From Aestuarierythrobacter sp037968495 (GTDB lineage Bacteria; Pseudomonadota; Alphaproteobacteria; Sphingomonadales; Sphingomonadaceae): 44,954 bases of DNA. Below, piece by piece: positions 8,170 through 16,189 of this stretch. Where the stretch lies: assembly GCA_037968495.1 (NCBI GenBank), contig JBBKVP010000024.1:1-44954 (forward strand), in the 5' to 3' direction. Every line of letters begins with the position of its first letter. Within the stretch, counting starts at the first letter, position 1. The notes beneath the pieces are model-generated. The model was not told the DNA's origin. It made no database searches and was given only the letters and a program-made list of their open reading frames with translations. A program made the translations under genes and the position numbers.

Positions 8170-9993
8170 TCATTCAACTGTAACGGATTTTGCCAGATTT
8201 CGAGGCTGATCCACATCTGTGCCTTTTGCCACGGCCACATGGTAGGCAAGCAGCTGAACGGGGACAGCGTAAACGATGGGCGCGATCAGCGGATGAACTT
8301 TGGGCATTTCGATGGTTGCCATGCAGCCATCGCCCGCTTCTTCGAGACCAGCCGCATCGGAGATCAGAACGATCTTGCCGCCGCGCGCCCGCACTTCCTG
8401 CATGTTTGAAACGGTTTTCTCGAACAACGGACCCGACGGCGCGAGCACGATCACCGGAACATTCTCGTCAATCAAAGCGATTGGGCCATGTTTCATTTCA
8501 CCCGAGGCATAGCCTTCAGCGTGGATATAGCTGATTTCTTTCAGTTTTAGTGCGCCCTCCATAGCCAGCGGATAGTCGGGGCCGCGGCCCAGATACAGCA
8601 CATCGCGGGCCGGTGCGATCAAATGCGCCATGGCTGCAATATCGTCGTCATGATCAAGCGCAGCGTTGAGTGCGGCTGGAACCTCGACCAGATGGCGAAC
8701 GATTTCAGCCTCTTCTTCGCGGTCCATCCGCCCACGGCGAACCGCCAAATGCGCAGCCAGCGCGGCCAGAACAGCCAGCTGACAGGTAAACGCCTTGGTC
8801 GATGCAACGCCGATTTCCGGACCAGCATGGGTAGGCAGCAGCAAATCCGCCTCCCGCGCCATCGAACTGGTCGGAACGTTCACGACAACCGCGATGGTCT
8901 GGCCATTCTCCTTGCAATGACGCAGCGCCGCGAGCGTATCAGCTGTCTCGCCGCTCTGCGATATAAACAGTGCAAGACCGCCCGGTTCCAGAACAGGATC
9001 ACGGTAGCGGAACTCGCTCGCCACATCGATATCGACCGGCAGGCGCGCGAATTGCTCAAACCAATATTTCGCAACCAAACCAGCGTAATAGCTGGTTCCG
9101 CAGGCAACGATGGTGATCCGCTTAATCGCTGAAAGATCGAAATCCATCTGCGGCAAGGCGACGCTGCGGTCGCTTTGGCGGACATAGGAATTCAGCGTCT
9201 GGGCGACCACAGTTGGCTGCTCGAAAATCTCTTTCTGCATGAAGTGGCGGTAAGGCCCCTTCTCTACCGCAGCAGCGGATGCGCCCGAAGCCACGATGTC
9301 GCGCTTCACCGGCTCATTCTCGAAATTGAAAATCTCGACACCATCGGCGCACACAACAACCCAGTCACCTTCTTCGAGATAGGTAATTTTTTGGGTTAAC
9401 GGGGCAAGCGCTAAAGCGTCCGATCCAAGGAAGGTTTCGCCCTCGCCGTAACCGACCACCAAAGGCGAACCTAGCCGCGCGCCGATGATCATGTCGGGAT
9501 GGTCTTTAAAGGCGATGGCAAGCGCAAATGCGCCCCGCAATTGGGGCAGTACGGCCTTCACCGCTTCTTGCGGGGAAGCGCCGCCTTCAACCTGTTCGGA
9601 GATTAGATGCGCGACGACTTCGCTGTCGGTTTCGCTTTCAAAGGTGCGTCCGCGCGACTGCAGGCCTTCGCGCAAGCTTTTGAAATTCTCGATTATACCA
9701 TTGTGAACAAGCGCAAGGTGCTCGGTCGCATGCGGGTGCGCATTGTTGGCCGTGGGCGCGCCATGCGTTGCCCAGCGCGTGTGCGCTATGCCCACGTTAC
9801 CGGCCGCAGGATTGCCGGATAGTTCTGTAACGAGGTTCGCAAGCTTGCCCTCTGCACGGCGGCGGATCAATTTGCCCCCGTCCATCGTGCAAACACCGGC
9901 GCTGTCATATCCGCGATATTCCATGCGGCGCAATCCATCCACCAACCGGTCCGCAACAGCATCCTTGCCAACAATTCCGATAATTCCGCACAT
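8170..9993 (-). CDS. glmS: Glutamine--fructose-6-phosphate aminotransferase (isomerizing)
   Basis: 607 residues, the normal length. GlmS makes glucosamine-6-phosphate from fructose-6-phosphate and glutamine, the first committed step to UDP-GlcNAc for peptidoglycan and LPS. The N-terminus MCGIIGIVG places the catalytic cysteine at position 2. The glutaminase domain (about 1-220) is followed by two SIS domains (about 290-600, with SQSGETADT and the related later motif). The C-terminus NLAKSVTVE is the conserved tail that reaches the active site. An AAGG lies about 12 bases upstream of the ATG, immediately after the vapC stop (17 bp away), so glmS may be read with vapBC. I see no glmS ribozyme, as expected outside Firmicutes. 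Confidence 0.97.
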   Translation of the reverse strand: MCGIIGIVGKDAVADRLVDGLRRMEYRGYDSAGVCTMDGGKLIRRRAEGKLANLVTELSGNPAAGNVGIAHTRWATHGAPTANNAHPHATEHLALVHNGIIENFKSLREGLQSRGRTFESETDSEVVAHLISEQVEGGASPQEAVKAVLPQLRGAFALAIAFKDHPDMIIGARLGSPLVVGYGEGETFLGSDALALAPLTQKITYLEEGDWVVVCADGVEIFNFENEPVKRDIVASGASAAAVEKGPYRHFMQKEIFEQPTVVAQTLNSYVRQSDRSVALPQMDFDLSAIKRITIVACGTSYYAGLVAKYWFEQFARLPVDIDVASEFRYRDPVLEPGGLALFISQSGETADTLAALRHCKENGQTIAVVVNVPTSSMAREADLLLPTHAGPEIGVASTKAFTCQLAVLAALAAHLAVRRGRMDREEEAEIVRHLVEVPAALNAALDHDDDIAAMAHLIAPARDVLYLGRGPDYPLAMEGALKLKEISYIHAEGYASGEMKHGPIALIDENVPVIVLAPSGPLFEKTVSNMQEVRARGGKIVLISDAAGLEEAGDGCMATIEMPKVHPLIAPIVYAVPVQLLAYHVAVAKGTDVDQPRNLAKSVTVE

Positions 9994-10010
9994 AAGTCAG
10001 TACCTTGGCA

Positions 10011-10376
10011 TTAGATTGTATAAGGAATGCGAATCCCGGGCATCTCTGCCGGAAAAGCGTTAGTGTTTCGTGTTACGAGAATTCGTCCGGTGATCTGCGC
10101 TGTCGCCAGCGTGATAGCATCGGGCAGCGCCAGATTGGCGCGTTGTTCGCGCAGAGATGCCCCGCGCCGGGCTATGTCTTCGGTCAATTCGACAACTTTG
10201 AAGTGATCGAGAAATTCGGAAACTCGTTCCGCGTTCCCCTTCGCGCCGGCCATAATTTCGGTCCAGCCGAGCCGGGTGATCCAGCGTTCCGGTGTGCGAA
10301 CGATTTCCGTGCGGGCAGTCGACAGCCCAACCAAAGCATCGACCAATATCGAACTATCGAACAGCGCCGGGGTCAA
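10011..10376 (-). CDS. vapC: PIN-domain ribonuclease toxin, VapC type
   Basis: 121-residue PIN protein. Acidic active-site positions are visible: Asp7 in LFDSSILVDAL, Glu40 in WTEIMAG and Asp86 in LPDAITLATA. The fourth region reads LVTRNTNAF, where many VapC proteins have an aspartate (NTKDF), so that position is altered. VapC toxins cleave tRNA or rRNA when not bound by VapB. The start is TTG at 10376, overlapping the vapB stop by four bases (TTGA), so the toxin depends on antitoxin translation. The pair sits between glmU and glmS, with glmS 17 bp downstream. Confidence 0.88.
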   Translation of the reverse strand: MTPALFDSSILVDALVGLSTARTEIVRTPERWITRLGWTEIMAGAKGNAERVSEFLDHFKVVELTEDIARRGASLREQRANLALPDAITLATAQITGRILVTRNTNAFPAEMPGIRIPYTI

Positions 10377-10600
10377 ACCTCGTCGCCCATTCTGATACGC
10401 CGCTGGAAGCTGGTGCCATCGCCGACATCGGACCGGTCACGCCACATGCCGAAGAACTCATCGACCGCCTTGCGTGATGTTCCGCTGCGCATCTGCGCCA
10501 CAGCATCGCGGACCATGGCAGTCCGCGAAACGCCGCGCTCTTCCGCCTGACGGTCGAGCCATTTAATATCGTCATCAGGAATTTCGACCAGCGTTCGCAT
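10373..10600 (-). CDS. vapB: Ribbon-helix-helix antitoxin, VapB/CopG type
   Basis: 75-residue protein. Residues 1-40 fit a ribbon-helix-helix DNA-binding fold: a short beta strand (MRTLVEIPD), then two helices (DIKWLDRQAEERG and SRTAMVRDAVAQM). The C-terminal half (DEFFGMWRDR...) is the likely toxin-binding tail. It is directly upstream of and overlaps vapC. No clear Shine-Dalgarno precedes the ATG at 10600. A promoter with two 8-bp palindromes lies immediately upstream and would place the transcript start at about the start codon, so the mRNA may be leaderless. Autorepression with VapC is the expected mode. Confidence 0.88.
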   Translation of the reverse strand: MRTLVEIPDDDIKWLDRQAEERGVSRTAMVRDAVAQMRSGTSRKAVDEFFGMWRDRSDVGDGTSFQRRIRMGDEV

Positions 10601-10607
10601 GGCCGTT

Positions 10608-10635
10608 GTGATATCACTCTATGATATCATGTCAA
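10608..10635 (-). promoter_or_regulatory. vapBC promoter with twin TGATATCA operator
   Basis: On the minus strand, TTGACA (10635-10630) is a perfect -35 and TATCAC (10613-10608) a fair -10, 16 bp apart. Two copies of the perfect 8-bp palindrome TGATATCA lie at 10622-10629 and 10609-10616, with centres 13 bp apart. They fill the spacer and the -10. This is the expected layout for autorepression by a ribbon-helix-helix VapB. The -35 overlaps the stop codon of the upstream lipoprotein gene (10632-10634), and the predicted transcript start (about 10601) abuts the vapB ATG. Confidence 0.7.
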
Positions 10636-11282
10636 GGATCGGCGCGCTCGCTTTCGTAAGTGAACAATTCATCCGTCCGTCCCATCAGCTTTTCTGCGAG
10701 ACCGTATTGAACCGGCATCAAGTCAGCACCGTCGCAATCATTGACCTGCGCAACCTTGCCATCCTTCAGCACCATGACGCCGTCGTTGATCGCCGGATAG
10801 TTGGGTTCGCCCGGCTCGAAATTTGTCCGCACCATTCTTGAGTAAGCGACATACTGATACTCGCCGCGCGTGAACGCAATTTGCCCCTCACCGCCGCCGG
10901 AATAGGGCACTGTGGCGAAATCGAGCGCACCTTCGCTGGCTGATGCGGGCCAGACTAACTCTGGTTGCTCGCCCAGCTGACCGAAGCGGTATTGCGCGAA
11001 ATCATTGCCGTCAGCGCCTGACTTTGCGCAAATTGATACGGTCTTCCCGCCCTTCACCGTGCAGGAGAAAGCAACACCTTCATCCTTGGCGCACAGCCCT
11101 AAACCGTAAACGAGATCGGTTGGCTTCCTGACATCGGCCCTCACTTCCTCGGATGTGCTGTCGGCAGCGGCGATGTCTGTTGGCTTATCTGCCGGTACAT
11201 CTGCGCTTTGTCCGCCAGCCTGTGTGCAAGCGCCGAGTGCAAAGACCGCCAGCGCAGCGGATGAGTATTGAGAGGGTTTCAT
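10632..11282 (-). CDS. Hypothetical lipoprotein coupled to glmU
   Basis: 216 residues. The N-terminus MKPSQYSSAALAVFALGAC is a lipoprotein signal with lipobox LGAC and Cys19 as the lipidated residue. It is followed by a low-complexity Ala/Asp/Lys linker (about 20-50) and a compact domain rich in aromatic and glycine residues (GLGLCAKDEGVAFSCTVKGG..., with cysteines that could pair). I do not recognise the family. Its ATG overlaps the glmU stop (ATGA), indicating translational coupling and probably a shared transcript. Conservation next to glmU would suggest an envelope role; that is inference. Confidence 0.8.
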   Translation of the reverse strand: MKPSQYSSAALAVFALGACTQAGGQSADVPADKPTDIAAADSTSEEVRADVRKPTDLVYGLGLCAKDEGVAFSCTVKGGKTVSICAKSGADGNDFAQYRFGQLGEQPELVWPASASEGALDFATVPYSGGGEGQIAFTRGEYQYVAYSRMVRTNFEPGEPNYPAINDGVMVLKDGKVAQVNDCDGADLMPVQYGLAEKLMGRTDELFTYESERADP

Positions 11283-12643
11283 TTCTTCGCCGCCTCTTTC
11301 TTCTTGCGCATCGTGTCGTGAAAACGGTCAGCCCAGCCCGGCTTCACCAATTGCTCGCCGCGCACCATGCGCAGTTCGCCGTCCGCCACATCGCGGCTGA
11401 CCGCGCTGCCCGCTGCGACAATCGCATCGGCGCCGATATTAAGCGGAGCGATCAGTGCGCTGTTGCTGCCGATGAAGGCACGCTCGCCGATGGTGGTTTT
11501 GTGTTTGAAGTAGCCATCATAATTGCATGTGATTGTGCCTGCGCCGATATTCGCGCCTGCGCCAACTTCCGCATCACCGAGATAGGTCAGGTGGTTCGCC
11601 TTCGCGCCTTCGCCCAAGGTGGCCTTCTTCATCTCGACGAAATTACCGATCTTCGCGCCCTTCTTCAGGACCGCACCGGGACGCAGGCGGGCGTAGGGGC
11701 CGACTTCTGTGTATTCGTCCAGGGTTGCCCCTTCGAGATGGCTGAATGCCTTGATCGTCGCATGATCGGCGACGGTTACGCCGGGGCCGAAAACTACATT
11801 GGGTTCGATCACGACATCGCGCCCAAGCTTGGTGTCCCAGCTGAAGAACACCGTTTCTGGAGCCTTCAGCGTGACGCCATCGGCCATGGCTTCTTCGCGG
11901 CGATATTCCTGCCAGACTTTTTCAGCCTCCGCGAGTTCGGCGCGGCTGTTGATGCCCGCGACTTCATTCGCGTCATCCGTTTTTACCGAAGCGCACATCC
12001 GCCCATCGGCGTTCGCGACATTGACGATATCGACGAGGTAATATTCGCCCTGGCTGTTATCATTGCCGACGCGGTTCAGCAGGCCGAAGAGGTCCTTAGC
12101 GCGCACTGCCATCAGGCCCGAATTGCACAAGCGGCATTCGCGCTCTTCGTCGGTTGCGTCCTTATGTTCGACCATCTTGGTTATCCGGTCACCATCGGTC
12201 AGCACGCGGCCATATTGCAGCGTATCCTGTGGCTCAAAGCCCAGCACCACGACCGCCGGATCGCCCTCGCCGTGCAGCCGATCAAGCATGTTCTGCATCG
12301 TTTGTGGCCGCACAAACGGGACATCGCCATAGAGAATCAACACATCACCATCGAAGTCGCCAAGCGCTTCTTCTGCCTGTTGCACCGCATGGCCTGTGCC
12401 TAACTGCGGTTCCTGAAGCGCAAGTTCAGCACGGCCATCCAGCGCCGTCTCGAGCTGGTCTCGCCCGCTGCCCACAATCACAACTTGCCGTGCAGGTTCG
12501 AGCGCGTCGACGCTTGCAAGCAAGTGGTCAAGCATAGCCCGCCCCGCGACAGGATGGAGGACCTTATGCAGGTCGCTCTTCATGCGGGTGCCCTTGCCAG
12601 CGGCAAGAATGATGGAGGCGATGGCGGTTTTGTGAGTTGTCAT
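11279..12643 (-). CDS. glmU: Bifunctional GlcNAc-1-P uridyltransferase / GlcN-1-P acetyltransferase
   Basis: 454 residues. GlmU acetylates glucosamine-1-phosphate and then makes UDP-GlcNAc, the precursor for peptidoglycan and lipid A. The nucleotidyltransferase motif LAAGKGTRM is at about 13-21. The C-terminal half is a left-handed beta-helix of hexapeptide repeats (IGNFVEMKKATLGEGAK, GAGTITCNYDGYFKHKT), ending in the usual basic tail. The ATG at 12643 gives the standard N-terminus MTTHKTAIASIILAAG; the open frame upstream is not protein-like. It overlaps the downstream lipoprotein gene by ATGA and is divergent from gph across 56 bp. Confidence 0.97.
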   Translation of the reverse strand: MTTHKTAIASIILAAGKGTRMKSDLHKVLHPVAGRAMLDHLLASVDALEPARQVVIVGSGRDQLETALDGRAELALQEPQLGTGHAVQQAEEALGDFDGDVLILYGDVPFVRPQTMQNMLDRLHGEGDPAVVVLGFEPQDTLQYGRVLTDGDRITKMVEHKDATDEERECRLCNSGLMAVRAKDLFGLLNRVGNDNSQGEYYLVDIVNVANADGRMCASVKTDDANEVAGINSRAELAEAEKVWQEYRREEAMADGVTLKAPETVFFSWDTKLGRDVVIEPNVVFGPGVTVADHATIKAFSHLEGATLDEYTEVGPYARLRPGAVLKKGAKIGNFVEMKKATLGEGAKANHLTYLGDAEVGAGANIGAGTITCNYDGYFKHKTTIGERAFIGSNSALIAPLNIGADAIVAAGSAVSRDVADGELRMVRGEQLVKPGWADRFHDTMRKKKEAAKK

Positions 12644-12699
12644 AATGAAAGCCTCTGCCACCAAATTGTTGCAACTTCCAGAACCACGAGGCACGGCGA

Positions 12700-13374
12700 G
12701 TGAATATGACAAAATTTCCATTCGATATCGTCGGTTTCGACCTCGACGGCACGCTGCTCGACACACATCAGGATCTGGGCGCGGCAGTCAATCATGCGCT
12801 CGGCATTGCGGGTCGCCCAGAAGTGCCAATCGGCCAGATAGAAAGCCTGATCGGCGGCGGCGCGAAGATCATGCTAAAAAAAGCGCTGGAGGATACTGGC
12901 GGCATCGCCGAGAGCGAGTTCCGCCCGCTATATAAGGCGCTACTCGCCTATTACGCCGAGAATAACGCTGTGCATTCGCGGCCCTATCCAGGCGTGGTAG
13001 AGGCGCTGGACAGACTGGCCGAACGCGGCGTGAAGATGGCCGTCGTCACCAACAAGTTCGAAAGTTTCGCCACCAAGATCCTTATCGAGCTTGGGCTGGC
13101 TGACCGGTTCAAGACCATCATTGGCGGTGATACTATGGGTAAAGGTCGCGCTAAACCTGAACCCGATCCGATTATCGAAATGATCGAGCGGCTTGGCGGC
13201 GGGCGCACAGTCTTTATCGGCGATAGTTCTTACGACATTGCCGCAGCCAAGGCCGCCGGTGTGCCATCGGTGGTCGCGGCTTATGGTTATTGCGACAAGC
13301 CGCCACACGAATTGGGCGCCGATGCCGTAATTACCGGCTTCGACGCCCTGATCGAGACGTTGGAGGGGCTGTAA
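12700..13374 (+). CDS. gph: Phosphoglycolate phosphatase, HAD family
   Basis: 224-residue HAD-like hydrolase. Motif I is FDLDGTLLDT (nucleophile Asp14, acid/base Asp16), motif II VVTNK, and motif IV IGDSSYDIAAAKAAG. This combination and length match Gph, which removes phosphate from 2-phosphoglycolate formed by DNA repair or oxygenase side reactions. Related HAD phosphatases cannot be fully excluded. The start is GTG at 12700 with GAGG about eight bases upstream; the ATG at 12706 is an alternative. It converges with the porin gene, and a hairpin covers both stops. Confidence 0.85.
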   Translation: MNMTKFPFDIVGFDLDGTLLDTHQDLGAAVNHALGIAGRPEVPIGQIESLIGGGAKIMLKKALEDTGGIAESEFRPLYKALLAYYAENNAVHSRPYPGVVEALDRLAERGVKMAVVTNKFESFATKILIELGLADRFKTIIGGDTMGKGRAKPEPDPIIEMIERLGGGRTVFIGDSSYDIAAAKAAGVPSVVAAYGYCDKPPHELGADAVITGFDALIETLEGL

Positions 13375-13384
13375 GCTGACAGCC
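13367..13384. other. Small hairpin spanning the gph and porin stop region
   Basis: GGCTGT (13367-13372) pairs perfectly with ACAGCC (13379-13384) around a 6-base loop. It includes the gph stop and abuts the porin stop on the other strand. No T-tract follows on either strand, so it is at best a weak bidirectional terminator or 3'-end stabiliser. Confidence 0.3.
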
Positions 13385-14757
13385 TAGAAGTCGAACCCTG
13401 CGCGTACTGCAAAGGTATCCACATTGTAATCGGTGTCGAGACCTGCAGCGACATTCGCCATGTCATATTCGTTGCGCGTGTAGTTGAGCGTCAAACGCGT
13501 ATTCGCGGTCGGCGACCAAATCAGCGATGATGCATAAGCGTTCTGCATCCCACCCGCGACCCCTGCATCGACCAGATCGAGATAGTCATAACGCACGTTC
13601 AGTTGGACCGCGCCCATGCCGCCGCTGCCCACTGGATTCTTGGGCTTGTTACGGTCAAACTTGTTGCCCTTATATCCGCGCGTATCGCCCTTTGTCAGGT
13701 ACACGCCCGCTTCCACCGCGCCGCCGAAGAAGGTCGGATTGTCGAGGCCCGGACGGCTGACCGTCTGCCAGTAACCTTCTGCCTGAGCGTGAAATGGTCC
13801 GGCGATGAACGCGCCTTCGAGGCCGAAACCGGTTTCGCTGGTTGCGTCAATGTTGCCGGTGTTGATGAAGCGTGTGTCGGTGAAGTGAACCGAAGGACGC
13901 TGGCGATAACGCACCGTGTCGGCCGCGTCGTTCAGATCGCGGTAGTGGGCCGAAGCACCAAGGTGCAGCTGCGTGTTACCCATCTTCGGCGCAAACACGA
14001 TACGGCCATCAAGGCTGTAGCTGTTGTTCTCGTCGTTCGAGAGTTCGTCGATATTGTCAGTAAAGATACCGGCCTGAATCGTCGCGTCGCCAACCGCGTA
14101 CTGGCCGCTCACACCGATCCGGCGGCTAAATCCGAATGCATCGGTGAAGGCGGCACGCTCCATGAAGCTGATGAAGCGGCTGGACGTAAGTTCTTCCAAG
14201 CCCTGGAAATTGTTGTGCTGACCCACGGTGAATGTAGCGCCGCCATCCTTATAGGTGATGATCGCGTCGGTAAGTTCGGTGGCATTGTCAGCGAATTCCA
14301 GCTCGGTCTTGTAGCCAAAACCGCCTCCCAAGCTGCCCTCTACACCGATCCTCACGCGGCGGACCTCATTGGCGAAGCCAAGGCCGGGATCGACGATCGA
14401 ATCAGGCGCATTGACCGTTCCGGCATCGACCATCAGGCGGCCAAACGGCTTGAAGCTCCAGCCATCCTTCTTCTCAAGCTCGGCAACTTTGACTTCGCTT
14501 TTGGCTTCGGTCGCCGCTGCCGCCACTTCGGTTGCGGTGGTCGCTGCCAAAGTAGCCTGTTCGGCCTTCACTTCGGTCGCGTCCAGCTCGCCTTCAAGCG
14601 CGTCGATCTTGGCTGCCATTGCAGCCATTTGCTGGCGCATCGCTCCCATCTCGGCGCGAAGAGCTTCGGCATCAGAAGCCGTTTGTGCATGCACTGGTGC
14701 CGTCCATCCCAGGGTAACAGCTGCTGCAAGGGCGGAAATGCGGAGAGTTTTATTCAT
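13384..14757 (-). CDS. Phosphate-selective porin, OprO/OprP family
   Basis: 457 residues. It has a signal peptide (MNKTLRISALAAAVTLGWTA..., cleavage near VHAQ), then a coiled-coil stretch (about 28-95, many Ala/Glu/Lys heptads) that should form a periplasmic trimer stalk, then a beta-barrel from SFKPFGRLMVDAG to the C-terminal RAGFDF ending in phenylalanine. The barrel sequence (FVGQHNNFQGLEELTSS-like section, LTLNYTRNEY near the end) matches the polyphosphate/phosphate-selective porins. A well-formed Pho box lies about 60 bp upstream, supporting induction by phosphate limitation. It is probably the outer-membrane entry route for phosphate. Confidence 0.9.
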   Translation of the reverse strand: MNKTLRISALAAAVTLGWTAPVHAQTASDAEALRAEMGAMRQQMAAMAAKIDALEGELDATEVKAEQATLAATTATEVAAAATEAKSEVKVAELEKKDGWSFKPFGRLMVDAGTVNAPDSIVDPGLGFANEVRRVRIGVEGSLGGGFGYKTELEFADNATELTDAIITYKDGGATFTVGQHNNFQGLEELTSSRFISFMERAAFTDAFGFSRRIGVSGQYAVGDATIQAGIFTDNIDELSNDENNSYSLDGRIVFAPKMGNTQLHLGASAHYRDLNDAADTVRYRQRPSVHFTDTRFINTGNIDATSETGFGLEGAFIAGPFHAQAEGYWQTVSRPGLDNPTFFGGAVEAGVYLTKGDTRGYKGNKFDRNKPKNPVGSGGMGAVQLNVRYDYLDLVDAGVAGGMQNAYASSLIWSPTANTRLTLNYTRNEYDMANVAAGLDTDYNVDTFAVRAGFDF

Positions 14758-14816
14758 GAGACTGCCTGATCCGATTCGTTTAAGTTGTGATCTGACGATG
14801 CCCCTATGGCGTTAAA

Positions 14817-14834
14817 ATGACAGCTATGTGACAA
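14817..14834 (-). promoter_or_regulatory. Pho box upstream of porin gene
   Basis: Read on the minus strand: TTGTCAC-ATAG-CTGTCAT, two 7-bp direct repeats with a 4-bp AT-rich linker and 11-bp periodicity. This is very close to the PhoB consensus CTGTCAT-AWAW-CTGTCAY. It ends 59 bp before the porin ATG at 14757. A weak -10 (CATAGG) lies 8 bases further, consistent with a PhoB-activated promoter lacking its own -35. Confidence 0.75.
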
Positions 14835-14993
14835 ACGATGTGGTGGGCGTGACCGCAAGTGTCGCTACGGCATGCATGCCTAATCGCAGCGTAGTTGAAA
14901 GCCCTCCGCAAACCTGCCATTTGCCGCTACAACTTGTGCAAATAACCGGCCCAGACGAACATATCGCGAGCGGCCTTCATACGGAGATTCTTT

Positions 14994-15929
14994 ATGACCA
15001 TTTCATTCAAGGACCGCGTTGCAATCGTTACCGGCGCTGGCGGCGGCTTGGGCCGTGAATATGCGCTTGAACTCGCACGCCGAGGCGCGAAGGTCGTTGT
15101 GAACGACCTTGGCGGATCGCGCGACGGCACCGGTCATTCCGACTCAGCTTTGCAAGTCGTTGAAGAAATCGAAAAGGCCGGCGGCGAGGCCATGTCGAAT
15201 GGCGCTTCGGTCACCGAATATGACCAGATGGAAAAGATGGTCGCCGACGCCAAGCAAAAATGGGGCGGCGTCCACGTCCTGATCAACAATGCCGGCGTGT
15301 TGCGCGACAAAAGCTTTGCCAAGATGAGCCCGGAAGACTTCGAATTCGTCGTCCGCGTTCACCTACTGGGCTCGGCCTATGCCACGAAAGCATGCTGGGA
15401 AACATTCCGCGCGCAGGCCTATGGCCGCATCCTGATGACCACCAGCTCGACCGGCCTGTTCGGCAACTTCGGTCAGGCAAATTACGGCGCTGCCAAGCTT
15501 GGCCTCGCCGGACTTACCAAGACGCTTCACCTCGAAGGCGCGAAATACAACATCAAGTGCAACTCGCTGTCGCCAGTGGCCGGCACTCGCATGACCGAAG
15601 ATCTGTTCCCGCCTGAAGCATTCGCGCTGTTCTCACCAGAGAACGTCGCTCCAGCAGCGCTCTTCCTCGTGAGCGAAGATGCCCCGTCGAACGCCATCGT
15701 CGGCGCGGGCGCAGGCGGCTTCCACTCGGCATGGATCACAATGAACGACGCAGTTTGGCTGAAAGAAGAAGACCGCACAGTCGAAGGCTTCGCAGCCAAT
15801 TGGGACAAGATTTCGGAGCAGAGCAATCTGATCGCACCGCAATCCGGCGCAGAACAAAGCGGCGCGATCCTGAAAGCCATGCAGAAGGTTCTGGGCACAG
15901 ACGGCGCGCCTTCGTCCGCGCGGGGTTAA
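14994..15929 (+). CDS. SDR family oxidoreductase, peroxisomal multifunctional-enzyme-2-like
   Basis: 311 residues. The Rossmann motif TGAGGGLG (13-20), NNAG (98-101) and the Ser151-Tyr164-Lys168 catalytic set (TTSSTGLFGNFGQANYGAAK) are intact. The long N-terminal segment with NDLGGSRDGTG and the C-terminal extension resemble the dehydrogenase domain of multifunctional enzyme type 2 (17-beta-HSD4), which oxidises 3-hydroxyacyl-CoA. A role in fatty-acid or steroid-like acyl-CoA oxidation is likely, but the substrate is not provable here. The ATG at 14994 has CGGAG eight bases upstream. A strong intrinsic terminator follows 42 bp after the stop. Confidence 0.9.
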   Translation: MTISFKDRVAIVTGAGGGLGREYALELARRGAKVVVNDLGGSRDGTGHSDSALQVVEEIEKAGGEAMSNGASVTEYDQMEKMVADAKQKWGGVHVLINNAGVLRDKSFAKMSPEDFEFVVRVHLLGSAYATKACWETFRAQAYGRILMTTSSTGLFGNFGQANYGAAKLGLAGLTKTLHLEGAKYNIKCNSLSPVAGTRMTEDLFPPEAFALFSPENVAPAALFLVSEDAPSNAIVGAGAGGFHSAWITMNDAVWLKEEDRTVEGFAANWDKISEQSNLIAPQSGAEQSGAILKAMQKVLGTDGAPSSARG

Positions 15930-15971
15930 CTTGAGCGTTTTTAGGCTGTGATTGCGGCACTAGCAGATCAG

Positions 15972-16007
15972 CCGCCCCTTCCGGCAACATGGGATGGGGC
16001 GGTTTTT
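15972..16007 (+). terminator. Rho-independent terminator after the SDR gene
   Basis: CCGCCCC (15972-15978) pairs perfectly with GGGGCGG (15996-16002), followed directly by TTTTT (16003-16007). It lies 42 bp after the SDR stop in the plus orientation. Confidence 0.85.
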
Positions 16008-16051
16008 GCTTGGGACTATCGGCTACTGCAGGCCTTATGAACTTCTCGCTT

Positions 16052-16083
16052 AACGTCCGCTATTGGGTGGTTAGCAGACATTC
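16052..16083. repeat. Palindromic intergenic repeat, copy A
   Basis: AACGTCCGCTA - TTGGGTGG - TTAGCAGACATTC. It shares the core GTCCGC-(T/A)ATTGGGT-G with the copies at 18043 and 20300. The right arm carries CAGAC where copy C has CGGAC, leaving one G-U type mismatch in the stem. It lies between the SDR terminator and the sugar dehydrogenase gene. Confidence 0.7.
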
Positions 16084-16189
16084 AATCATCTCCTTCAGAA
16101 TAGTCGTAGAATCCTGAAAGCGAAACTACAAATGTGACTTGATATGGTGCGGCTATGCGGCAGACACCGTCACAGGATCACCGCAAAAC

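Noticed and set aside
8170..9993. A glmS ribozyme or other riboswitch near glmS
   Set aside because: Only 17 bp separate vapC and glmS, too short for a ribozyme, and the class is typical of Firmicutes.
11153..12403. Long plus-strand open frame (416 codons) antisense to glmU
   Set aside because: Mirror of the GC-rich third positions of glmU; no recognisable domain, while glmU is complete.
13603..14769. Long plus-strand open frame (388 codons) antisense to the porin gene
   Set aside because: Composition is shaped by the porin codons on the other strand; no domain, ribosome site or protein-like order. The porin frame has a signal peptide, barrel and terminal phenylalanine.
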